Shown: one piece after another, positions 54,174 through 62,021 of the stretch
Numbering within the stretch: the stretch's first letter is position 1
Layout of the letters: the number at the start of each line of letters is the position of its first letter
Assembly: GCF_009938015.1 (NCBI RefSeq)
Contig: NZ_AP021884.1
Coordinates: 2,978,585-3,042,584, forward strand
Reading direction: 5' to 3'
DNA length: 64,000 nucleotides
Source of the DNA: Sulfuriferula plumbiphila
Lineage (GTDB): Bacteria > Pseudomonadota > Gammaproteobacteria > Burkholderiales > Sulfuriferulaceae
Position numbers and translations under genes: made by a program
The notes under the pieces: model-generated
What the model saw: only the letters and a program-made list of their open reading frames with translations
The model's database searches: none
Told to the model about the DNA's origin: nothing

Positions 54174-55495
54174 CGGCAATTCGTGCCAAAGACCGGGATG
54201 CGGTTATTCAATCCTTGCGTGCTGGGGTCGTGCCCCGCATTGGCCAACACCTTATCCAGGTAGGTCGAGCACTGGAAATCGACTCACTTTTGAAGGACAT
54301 TGACCGCATTGCTGACGGCGGCTCATCCTTTAGGTTGGTCATTGGGGAATACGGGTCAGGTAAAACCTTTTTCTTGAATCTGATCCGAGCCGTTGCACTG
54401 GAGAAGAAGCTCGTTACCGTCAATGCGGACTTAAACCCAGATCGCCGTTTGCATGCCACAAACGGGCAGGCTCGTTCCCTCTATGCCGAGTTGATGCGCA
54501 ATCTGGCAACACGAACTAAACCCGATGGTGGTGCTTTGGCCGGGATTGTGGAAAAGTTTGTTGCCTCAACCATCAACGAAGCCAAGGCGAATGGGGTGAG
54601 CACCGAAACAGCGATTCACCAAAAGCTGGAACATCTTTCCGAAATGGTAAATGGCTATGATTTTGCAGCGGTAATCGCGGCTTATTGGCGTGGTTTCGAG
54701 GAAAGTAACGAACAGCTCAAAGCTGATGCTATCCGCTGGCTGCGTGGTGAATTTACTACCAAGACAGATGCCAAAGCTGCCTTGGGTGTGCGTACCATTG
54801 TGGAAGATGCTTCGTTTTATGATCAGTTGAAACTCATGGCACGGTTCGTTCGTCTAGCTGGCTATTCCGGCTTGCTGGTTAACCTGGACGAGGTGGTCAA
54901 CTTGTACAAGTTGGCGAATACCCAGGCGCGTAATTCCAATTACGAACAAATTCTGCGCATTCTGAATGATTCGCTGCAGGGTACGGCAGAAGGCTTGGGA
55001 TTTGTCCTCGGGGGAACGCCAGAGTTCTTGCTTGATACACGTCGCGGGCTGTATAGCTATTCGGCCTTGCAATCCCGCTTGGCAGAAAATACGTTCGCCC
55101 GTGAGGGTCTGGTGGACTTATCCGGTCCCGTTATGCGGTTATCGAGGCTTTCACAAGAAGATTTTCTAGTGTTGCTGGACAAACTGCGGCATGTTTATGC
55201 CTTTGGGGAGCCATCTCAATATTTGCTACCGAACGAAGCGTTGCCTGCATTTATGGAGCATTGCTACAAACGTATTGGCGAAGTGTATTTCCGTACTCCA
55301 CGGAAAACGATTACCGCTTTTATAGATTTGTTGGCCGTTTTGGAACAGAACCCAGGTGCGGACTGGATGCGCCTTTTAGACCAGGTAGTCGTGCAACCCG
55401 ACCAAGGTGATTCGCTTGATTTGATTGAGGAGGCAGCCGCACTTATGCCCGGTTCACAAACGGATGAAGATGGTTTTGCCAATTTCAAACTCTAG
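54170..55495 (+). CDS. BrxD-like P-loop ATPase (DUF2791)
   Basis: The 441-residue ATPase has Walker A VIGEYGSGKTFFL, a Walker B-like LLVNLDEVVNL and the BrxC/BrxD-family start region (AGVVPRIGQHLIQVGRALEIDSLL). In type 2 BREX loci BrxD stands next to the helicase BrxHI, as here. Its start overlaps the TerB stop, and its end overlaps the helicase start by about 32 bases. It probably loads or regulates the helicase or TerB partner on invading DNA; that is inference. Confidence 0.88.
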   Translation: MTAIRAKDRDAVIQSLRAGVVPRIGQHLIQVGRALEIDSLLKDIDRIADGGSSFRLVIGEYGSGKTFFLNLIRAVALEKKLVTVNADLNPDRRLHATNGQARSLYAELMRNLATRTKPDGGALAGIVEKFVASTINEAKANGVSTETAIHQKLEHLSEMVNGYDFAAVIAAYWRGFEESNEQLKADAIRWLRGEFTTKTDAKAALGVRTIVEDASFYDQLKLMARFVRLAGYSGLLVNLDEVVNLYKLANTQARNSNYEQILRILNDSLQGTAEGLGFVLGGTPEFLLDTRRGLYSYSALQSRLAENTFAREGLVDLSGPVMRLSRLSQEDFLVLLDKLRHVYAFGEPSQYLLPNEALPAFMEHCYKRIGEVYFRTPRKTITAFIDLLAVLEQNPGADWMRLLDQVVVQPDQGDSLDLIEEAAALMPGSQTDEDGFANFKL

Positions 55496-56016
55496 CCAAG
55501 CGTCCAGCAGCTTTTTCGAGCTGGATGAGCGTATCCAGCGTTGGATATGGGAATCTGGATGGGATGAGCTGAAAGACGCGCAAGAAAAGGCCATTCCGCT
55601 TATCCTGGCAGCAAACCAGGATATCATTGTTGCCGCAGCCACAGCTTCGGGCAAAACAGAAGCTGCCTTTCTGCCCATTCTGACCCGATTGCTTCAACAA
55701 GACACGCCGGCATGCGTTGTTTACCTCAGCCCCCTTAAAGCGTTGATTAACGACCAATGGGGCCGTTTGGCCGGGCTCTGCGAAACACTGGAGATTCCAG
55801 TTACTCCTTGGCATGGCGATATCTCCAATACTCAAAAAAAGCAGTTCCTAAAAAAGCCTCAAGGCTGTCTTTTGATTACGCCTGAATCACTAGAAGCTTT
55901 GCTTATGAAACAGGGGCATTCGCTTGCTGGCATTTTCAATGGCTTGATGTACCTGGTAGTCGACGAATTGCATGCTTTTATTGGAACGGAGCGTGGAAAA
56001 CAGTTGCAATCCTTAA

Positions 56017-57196
56017 GGATGCTCTGAACAACCCCATCCACCGCGCAGCGGCAGGCGGCGCTGCTTTAAATTTCAAATCAGCCACGCGAAATGCTTAATA
56101 AGCGCCTATTCCCGCGCTGTTTTTAGAGTTTTTAGCCCCGTTCAGGCCGCTTTCCTGATTTCCAGGCGCACTCATCCCGGTAGTGCCATCAGTTTGTGCC
56201 GCGCCATCCACAGATTGGATAGCGCAAACAGGGTGATGAGCTGGGCCGTATTCTTCTTCAATCCTTTGTAGCGCACCTTGGCGAATCCGAACTGGCGCTT
56301 GATCACCCGGAACGGGTGCTCTACCTTGGCGCGGATACCCGCCTTGAGTTTCTCCAACTGGTCGATCAATGCATCAATGGGTTTGTCCTTGTCCAGCGCC
56401 CGGCGCTTGCCCGGGCGCATGGCGATGTGCCAGTTGATACTCGCTTTGGCGTCCGGGCGTTTGGCGGCACCCTGGTAACCGGCATCGCCATACACTTCTG
56501 TTTCCTCGCCATGCAACAGCCCATTGGCTTCGATCACGTCATGCACATGGCCAGCCGTGCCGCGCACGGTATGCACCAGTCCGGAATCGGCATCCGCACC
56601 AATGTGGGCTTTCATGCCGAAGTACCATTGATTGCCTTTTTTGCTGGAATGCATTTCGGGGTCGCGGGTCTTGTCTTTGTTCTTGGTCGAGGTGGGCGCC
56701 GGGATCAGGGTGGCGTCCACCACGCTGCCGACTTTGAGCAGCAGGCCTTGCTGGATCAGCAGCTGATTGACGGTGGCGAGAATCTGTTCGGCCAGCTGGT
56801 GGTGCTCGAGCCGGTGGCGAAAGCGCAGGATGGTGCTCTCGTCAGGCAGGCGGGCATAGTCTTCGAGTTGGGCAAATTCGCGGTACAGCGGGATGTCGAA
56901 GAAGGCTTCTTCCATGCCCGGATCGGACAGGCTGAACCATTGCTGCATGAAGTGGATGCGCAGCATGGTTTCGAGCGGGAACGGCGGACGCCCGTTGTTG
57001 CCTTGGGGGTAGTGCGGGGCAATCAGCTTGACCAGCGCTGCCCACGGTACGACGTGTTCCATCTGCTCGAGAAATTCACGCTTGCGCGTGCGCTTGAGAC
57101 TGAGGTCTAGATTCAGGGTGGTTTGTTTCATGGGCTTAATATTGCCACAATGGACTCGGGTGCGGGGCGCAGAAGTGGGGGTTTTGCAGAGTTTCC
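56017..57196 (-). mobile_element. IS5-family element, copy C
   Basis: This 1,180-bp element has the 4-bp duplication TTAA at 56013-56016 and 57197-57200. It is inserted in the helicase gene, antisense to it. It is nearly identical to copy B. Confidence 0.94.
56172..57131 (-). CDS. IS5-family transposase (copy C)
   Basis: The intact 319-residue DDE transposase has the same catalytic triad context as copy B and differs from it by one residue. It is oriented against the interrupted helicase, so readthrough could make antisense RNA to the helicase 5' part. Confidence 0.95.
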   Translation of the reverse strand: MKQTTLNLDLSLKRTRKREFLEQMEHVVPWAALVKLIAPHYPQGNNGRPPFPLETMLRIHFMQQWFSLSDPGMEEAFFDIPLYREFAQLEDYARLPDESTILRFRHRLEHHQLAEQILATVNQLLIQQGLLLKVGSVVDATLIPAPTSTKNKDKTRDPEMHSSKKGNQWYFGMKAHIGADADSGLVHTVRGTAGHVHDVIEANGLLHGEETEVYGDAGYQGAAKRPDAKASINWHIAMRPGKRRALDKDKPIDALIDQLEKLKAGIRAKVEHPFRVIKRQFGFAKVRYKGLKKNTAQLITLFALSNLWMARHKLMALPG

Positions 57197-58930
57197 TTAA
57201 TGCATCGCATTGATATTGGTTTGAAACGCAAAGTACCTCGAATAGCGCTGTCCGCCACGCTTGGCGACATGAACCTGGCTGCCGAATTTTTGCGGCCGCA
57301 CAGTAGCTTTGGCTTTGAGCTTGTAATCAGCAAGGAGAACACTCAGGATCTGAAAGTCATCATCAAAGGCTACTTGGCCTTGCCTGCCAAATCGTCCGAC
57401 GAGGAAGCTGCTAATCGGGAAGATGCCAAACTTGAGGACATTACGCCTCAAGGGGAACTGGCGATTTGTGACCATTTGTTTAAGACTTTGCGTGGCACGA
57501 ACAATCTAGTGTTCCCAAACAGCCGAGCCAAAGTGGAGTCCTATTCAGACATGTTGCGCCGCTATTGCGAGCGGGAGGGCCTGCCCAATGAGTTTTGGCC
57601 ACACCACGGCAGTCTAGCGAAGGAAATTCGTGAGGAAACCGAACAGGCGTTGAAATCCCACGAACGCCCGGCGTCTGCTGTTTGCACCACGACATTGGAG
57701 CTGGGCATCGATATTGGCTTGGTGAAAAGTGTCGCGCAAATTGGGCCAGCCCCTTCGGTGGCAAGTTTGCGTCAACGGTTAGGTCGGTCTGGGCGTCGAA
57801 AGGGCGAGCCTGCAATTCTACGCTGCTATGCCTTGGAAGCGGAGATCAAACCAGACTCAGGTTTGTCTGACCTGCTAAGAGAGGGCTTACTTCAATCTAT
57901 TGCGCAAATCCACCTGTTGATTGCTGGCTGGTATGAACCACCGCAAACCAAGGGTATGCATCTTTCCACGCTGATACAACAGGTACTGTCCTTGATTGCC
58001 CAATATGGAGGCGTAACTGCGGCCGATGCTTGGCAGGTGCTCTGTGGGTCCGGCCCATTCCATGCGGTGAGCAAGCAAGATTTTCTGGTTTTGTTGCGTG
58101 CGTTAGGATCCAAAGATGTGCTCATGCAAACAGATACTGGGTTGCTGTTACATGGTGGATTGGGCGAACGCCTTGTAAACCATTACACCTTCTACGCTGC
58201 CTTTTCCTCCGATGCCGAGTTCCGGGTTGTATGTGGAGGAAAGGCATTGGGTACGTTACCGCTCTCGCAACCAGTCGAACCGGGGAGCTATATCATTTTT
58301 GCTGGACGCCGATGGCAAGTTGAATTACTCGATGTTGATAAGAAATTCATTCAGGTTATTCCTGCTGCTGGCGGCAAAGTGCCAAAGTTTGATGGTGGCA
58401 TTGGTCAAGTTGGAGACAAAGTTCGGGAGGAGATGCGGCAGATTCTGGCAAAGGCTGCACCCGTTAATTTCCTGGATCCAGCAGCTTCAGCCTTTCTGGC
58501 GGAAGCCCGTTCCCATTTTAACAGGCTGAATCTTGGCTCGACGAAAATTCTCGTTACGGGGAATTCTATACAATTGTTCTTCTGGAGCGGTGATCAGGTG
58601 ATGAATACAATTGCGCTGATGCTACGGTTCAAAGGGCTTGTAGCCATTAGCGAGGGGCTGTTTGTCAGTATTCAGCATGTTACAACCGCAAAGCTGTCTG
58701 AGGTGGTTTCAGCTTTGTTGGCTGAGCCTCCAATCGCTCCAGAAAGGTTAGTTGCCGAAGTCTTGAATAAGCAGCAGGGGAAGTGGGATTGGCTGCTTCC
58801 GGATGAGCTGCTTTGCCGCAATTATGCGTCACTTAATTTGAATGTACCTGGGGCGTATCAGGTACTTCTTTCTATGGCGAGTGCTAAATAACGCAGGTAG
58901 CGCACATTACCTGATCCAATCCTGAAATGA

Positions 58931-58964
58931 AAAAAGGCGAAACTCCGTAGAGTTTCGCCTTTGA
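58931..58964. terminator. Hairpin terminator after the helicase
   Basis: The stem AAAGGCGAAACTC / GAGTTTCGCCTTT with a CGTA loop is long and perfect. On the plus strand the tail is short of T; on the minus strand seven T follow. It ends the cassette and insulates it from the right end of the element. A second hairpin (CTTGGCGTT/AAACGCCAAG) lies at 59017-59042. Confidence 0.65.
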
Positions 58965-59064
58965 ATGTTAAACCCTGTAATTTAAATCTTTACCGCTAAC
59001 CTAAATAATCGGTGAGCTTGGCGTTCACTGTAAACGCCAAGCGATTTAAAATTACTGCATGCAG

Positions 59065-59090
59065 TATCAACACGATATTACACGCCCTAG
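59065..59090 (-). repeat. Right terminal inverted repeat of the 13-kb transposon
   Basis: This is the perfect inverted partner of 46051-46076. It is followed directly by the second copy of the 9-bp target duplication (59091-59099). Confidence 0.9.
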
Positions 59091-59099
59091 CGTTTATTG

Positions 59100-59114
59100 C
59101 GCGGTGCCTTTTTT
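59100..59114 (+). terminator. Right half of the terminator split by the transposon
   Basis: CGCGGTGCCTTTTTT is the 3' arm and T-run of the hairpin whose 5' arm remains at 46029-46043. Here it is downstream of the membrane-protein gene (stop at 59133, minus strand), which has lost its complete terminator. Confidence 0.85.
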
Positions 59115-59132
59115 AATGGATTGACGCGCTGC

Positions 59133-59861
59133 TCAAGCCGCGTTGAACACATCCCTGTAAGCGGTGTAATACGTGATAAATGCAACAGGAAGCATGACCA
59201 GAAAACCGAGCATCAGCGGTATTGCCGCCACTACGAACAGGGCGAACACGATCATTCCGTAAACCAGGAAAGGGATCGCATTGGTCCACGTCGCGCGCAT
59301 GCTGAGCTTCATCGCATCCACCGCACCCATGTTGCGGAATACCACCAGTGCAGGCGCAAACCAGTACGCCATCAACAACGGCACCAGCAGGGCCAGCGCC
59401 ACCAATACAGCAAGACTGGCGCCGCTGCCGAGCATTTCCGGCGTGACGACATTACCCGCATCCGGGTGCCCCTGCAGCATCAGCGTGACCAGCGCCCCGC
59501 CGCCCAGCGCCATCATCACGCCGGCGATCAGGATCAGCCCCACCAGGTAAATGCCACCTATGGTCACCAGCTGCGCGCCATGCGACCTGAAGCCGGCGAA
59601 CAGATGCCCTATTTCCAGTTCCTCACCCGATTCCATCGCCTTGCATCCGAGCATCAGTCCTGCGGTGAAGGCCGGCGAGATGAGCTGAAACACCACGCTA
59701 CCGATGCGCGGGATAATCCCCAGCAAACCTGCCAGCAAAAAAATACTGACGGACAACGCAATCCAGATCAGCGGACTTTGCTTGAACAGGCCAAACGCCT
59801 GTTTGATCCATAGCCAGCCGTGACCAGCGGGTACGCGACGAAATTCCGGGATGGTTTGCAT
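59133..59861 (-). CDS. BPSS1780-family membrane protein
   Basis: The 242-residue membrane protein has about six helices (SPLIWIALSVSIFLLAGLLG, TIGGIYLVGLILIAGVMM and others) and begins MQTIPEFRRVPAGHGWLWIKQA, a start typical of the uncharacterised BPSS1780 family of betaproteobacteria. The ATG at 59861 follows AGGTGA; the longer frame to 59894 overlaps thrB. It lies 19 bases downstream of thrB in the same direction. Function unknown. Confidence 0.8.
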   Translation of the reverse strand: MQTIPEFRRVPAGHGWLWIKQAFGLFKQSPLIWIALSVSIFLLAGLLGIIPRIGSVVFQLISPAFTAGLMLGCKAMESGEELEIGHLFAGFRSHGAQLVTIGGIYLVGLILIAGVMMALGGGALVTLMLQGHPDAGNVVTPEMLGSGASLAVLVALALLVPLLMAYWFAPALVVFRNMGAVDAMKLSMRATWTNAIPFLVYGMIVFALFVVAAIPLMLGFLVMLPVAFITYYTAYRDVFNAA

Positions 59862-59880
59862 GGCGTTCACCTGTTGAAAA

Positions 59881-60831
59881 TCAGACCCAAACACGCTGCA
59901 GCTGCGACTGTGCGGCTACGCGCTGACGCAAAATGCGTTCGAACTGCCCTGGATCCTTGGCATGAGTGAGCTCGCCCGGGCGCGGAAAGTGCAAGTCATG
60001 CAATCGCGACACCCAGAAGCGCAGCGCTGCCGCACGCAGCATCACCGGCCAGGCACCGCGTTCGATCGGCGTAAATGGCCGCACTGCATGATAGGCGCCG
60101 AGTAAAGCCAGCATGTGCGCCTCATCCAGCGCACCGTCACCGCTCACGCACCAGTCGTTGACGGCAATCGCCACATCGTAGAGCCATACATCATGGCAGG
60201 CAAAATAGAAGTCAATCACCCCGCCCAGGCGTTCGCCGTCAAACAGCACGTTATCGCGGAACAGGTCAGCGTGGACGACACCGCGCGGCAAATCCTGCAA
60301 GCGGTGCAGCGCCTGAAAGCGCAACTCGTCGTTCAACAGCCGCGCCGCCTCGGCATCCAGAAATGGCGCAACTTGCTGGGCCGTGGCCTTCCACCATGCG
60401 GCGCCACGCGGATTGCTACGCTGGATGGGAAAAGTCTTGCCTGCCAAATGAATATCCGCCAGGGTTTCACCCACCTGAGCGCAATGCGCGATGCCCGGCG
60501 TTTCCAATGACTGGCCCGACAGGCATGAGACGATACTGGCCGGCTTGCCATTCAGGCTGGCCAGCAGACTGTCAGCGATATTCGCAACCGGCTGCGGACA
60601 CGGCACGCCATGCCGCGCCAGGTGATCCATGAGATTGAGAAAATACGGCAGCTCTGCATGTGTCAACTTTTCAAACAGCGTCAATACATAACGGCCATGC
60701 GTGGTGGTAAGAAAATAATTGGTGTTTTCAATCCCCGAAGAAATGCCGTTGAGCTCGACCAGCTTGCCGATGGCGTACTGGCTGAGCCAAGCGCTGGCTT
60801 CGTCGGGGGTGACGGTGGTGAATACAGACAT
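59881..60831 (-). CDS. thrB: Homoserine kinase ThrB (APH-type)
   Basis: The 316-residue protein starts MSVFTTVTPDEASAWLSQY and has the ThrB2/APH kinase features NGISSGIENTNYFL, RGVVHADLFRDNVLFD (Brenner loop with catalytic Asp) and GVIDFYFA. It phosphorylates homoserine on the way to threonine. The start at 60831 is set by family homology; the upstream bases carry CCTCCTT rather than a Shine-Dalgarno sequence, so translation may depend on readthrough from the DUF2782 gene 55 bases upstream. The frame is open further upstream without conserved content. Confidence 0.92.
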   Translation of the reverse strand: MSVFTTVTPDEASAWLSQYAIGKLVELNGISSGIENTNYFLTTTHGRYVLTLFEKLTHAELPYFLNLMDHLARHGVPCPQPVANIADSLLASLNGKPASIVSCLSGQSLETPGIAHCAQVGETLADIHLAGKTFPIQRSNPRGAAWWKATAQQVAPFLDAEAARLLNDELRFQALHRLQDLPRGVVHADLFRDNVLFDGERLGGVIDFYFACHDVWLYDVAIAVNDWCVSGDGALDEAHMLALLGAYHAVRPFTPIERGAWPVMLRAAALRFWVSRLHDLHFPRPGELTHAKDPGQFERILRQRVAAQSQLQRVWV

Positions 60832-60886
60832 GGTTACAAGGAGGACAGTGGCCGCCACACAGGCGGCCAGAATTAGAACGTCGAGA

Positions 60887-61222
60887 TTACCACTCGTGCA
60901 CCACCCACATGGGCGGATGCACGTTTGAACCCAGCCCCTCCTTGCGTGCAAACGTGCCATCGCCCAGTTGGTCAACCAGGTAATAGGGCTTGCCCACGGC
61001 AGGCGTGACCTTGATCATGTAGAGCTTGCCGTGGACACGGTATTCCTCGACCTTCTCCTGGCCACGTTTCTTGATGGTGATCTGGGGCGCATCGGCCTCA
61101 TCCGCGGTCAACCCTGGCGGTGGCGGCGGTACATCCGGCAAAGGCTGCAGGTTTTTTGGACGATCCGCTGCAGCAACAGCAATGGGCAGTCCTATGAGCA
61201 AAGCAGCGATGAGGCGGCGCAT
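60887..61222 (-). CDS. DUF2782 domain periplasmic protein
   Basis: The 111-residue protein has a signal peptide (RRLIAALLIGLPIAVAAAD), a proline-rich linker (PLPDVPPPPPGL) and the DUF2782 domain (QITIKKRGQEKVEEYRVHGK, YMIKVTPAVGKPYYLVD). It is often found next to polA and thrB in betaproteobacteria; the function is unknown. The ATG at 61222 has AAGGA eight bases upstream; a start at 61240 adds six residues. Confidence 0.85.
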   Translation of the reverse strand: MRRLIAALLIGLPIAVAAADRPKNLQPLPDVPPPPPGLTADEADAPQITIKKRGQEKVEEYRVHGKLYMIKVTPAVGKPYYLVDQLGDGTFARKEGLGSNVHPPMWVVHEW

Positions 61223-61278
61223 GATGGCGTCCTTATTCATGTAATTGTTCTGATTTTAGCAGAGCCTGCAACGGCGCC

Positions 61279-62007
61279 CTACAAATAAAGCTGAATTTCA
61301 CGTTCCCTGGCCGAAGGCTCGAATCCACGTTTTTCGTAGTGGTCAAAAATCGCGCACACCACGTCTTCGGGCTGATCGATCATTTTGATCAAATCCATAT
61401 CCGCCGCGTTAATCATGCCTTCGTTCACCAGCGTGGCCTTGAACCAGTCCAGCAATCCGCGCCAGAACGGCTCATGTACCAGAATGATGGGGATTTTGCG
61501 GGTCTTGCCGGTCTGCACCAGCGTGAGTGCTTCCATCAGCTCATCCATGGTACCAAAACCGCCGGGCATCACGACGTAAGCCGAGGCGAATTTGACGAAC
61601 ATCACCTTGCGCGCAAAAAAATGCGTAAAGCTCTGCGAGATGTCCTGGTAGGGGTTGTCGTGCTGCTCGTGCGGTAGCTGGATGTTCAGGCCCACGCTGG
61701 GCGATTTGCCAAAATAGGCGCCCTTGTTGGCGGCTTCCATAATGCCGGGGCCACCACCCGAGATGACTGAAAAGCCCGCATCCGAGAGTTGGCGCGCGAT
61801 GCGCTCGGTAAGCGCGTAGTAGGGGTGGTCAGCGGGAGTGCGCGCGCTGCCGAACATGCTCACCGCCGGGCGGATCTCACCCAGGCGTTCGGTGGCCGAT
61901 ACAAACTCTGACATAATCTCGAACATGCGCCAGGATTCGCGCGCGTTGTAGCCCGCATGGGCGGCAAGTTCGGGATCGGCGGGCAGGGGTAATTTCTCTT
62001 TTTGCAT
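61279..62007 (-). CDS. LOG/TIGR00730 family Rossmann-fold protein
   Basis: The 242-residue protein has the two LOG-family motifs GGGPGIMEAANKGA and PGGFGTMDELMEALTLVQTGK. The family includes cytokinin-activating nucleoside 5'-monophosphate phosphoribohydrolases (PpnN-like in bacteria). It is divergent from polA with only 14 bases between start codons, so each promoter must lie in the other gene or its leader. Confidence 0.9.
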   Translation of the reverse strand: MQKEKLPLPADPELAAHAGYNARESWRMFEIMSEFVSATERLGEIRPAVSMFGSARTPADHPYYALTERIARQLSDAGFSVISGGGPGIMEAANKGAYFGKSPSVGLNIQLPHEQHDNPYQDISQSFTHFFARKVMFVKFASAYVVMPGGFGTMDELMEALTLVQTGKTRKIPIILVHEPFWRGLLDWFKATLVNEGMINAADMDLIKMIDQPEDVVCAIFDHYEKRGFEPSAREREIQLYL

Positions 62008-62021
62008 TTTGGGGTATCGTG

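Larger units (their letters stand above)
55464..58891 (+). pseudogene. BrxHI-like DEAD/DEAH (Lhr-type) helicase, split by an IS5 copy
   Basis: Joining 55464-56016 to 57201-58891 (removing the IS and one TTAA) gives a continuous frame of 748 codons. Domain 1 has Walker A AAATASGKTEAAF, motif Ib-like YLSPLKALINDQW, the DExH box VVDELH and motif III SAT. Domain 2 has TTLELGIDIG and the arginine fingers QRLGRSGRR. The C-terminal part resembles Lhr-like winged-helix/beta domains. It should translocate on DNA. The insertion falls between the DELH box and SAT motif, so only a 184-residue N-terminal stub can be made from the original start. A downstream fragment from 57200 has a possible ATG but lacks motif I. 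Confidence 0.88.
46051..59090 (+). mobile_element. 13.0-kb transposon with defence-like cargo
   Basis: The element is bounded by perfect 26-bp terminal inverted repeats that begin CTAGGGCGTGTAATATCGTG (46051-46076 and the reverse complement at 59065-59090). It is flanked by a 9-bp target duplication, CGTTTATTG. It carries a large zinc-ribbon/DDE transposase near the left end, a secreted SPRY-like protein, a small membrane protein and a TerB/BrxD-like/helicase operon. Three IS5-family copies (3.5 kb together) are nested in it, so the ancestral element was about 9.5 kb. Base composition is more A/T-rich than the flanks. A 9-bp duplication is typical of IS1-type transposition, but the family is not certain. 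Confidence 0.88.

Noticed and set aside
46051-59090. Tn7-like element
   Set aside because: No TnsA/B/C/D-type genes, and the target duplication is 9 bp rather than 5 bp. A single large transposase near the left end fits better.
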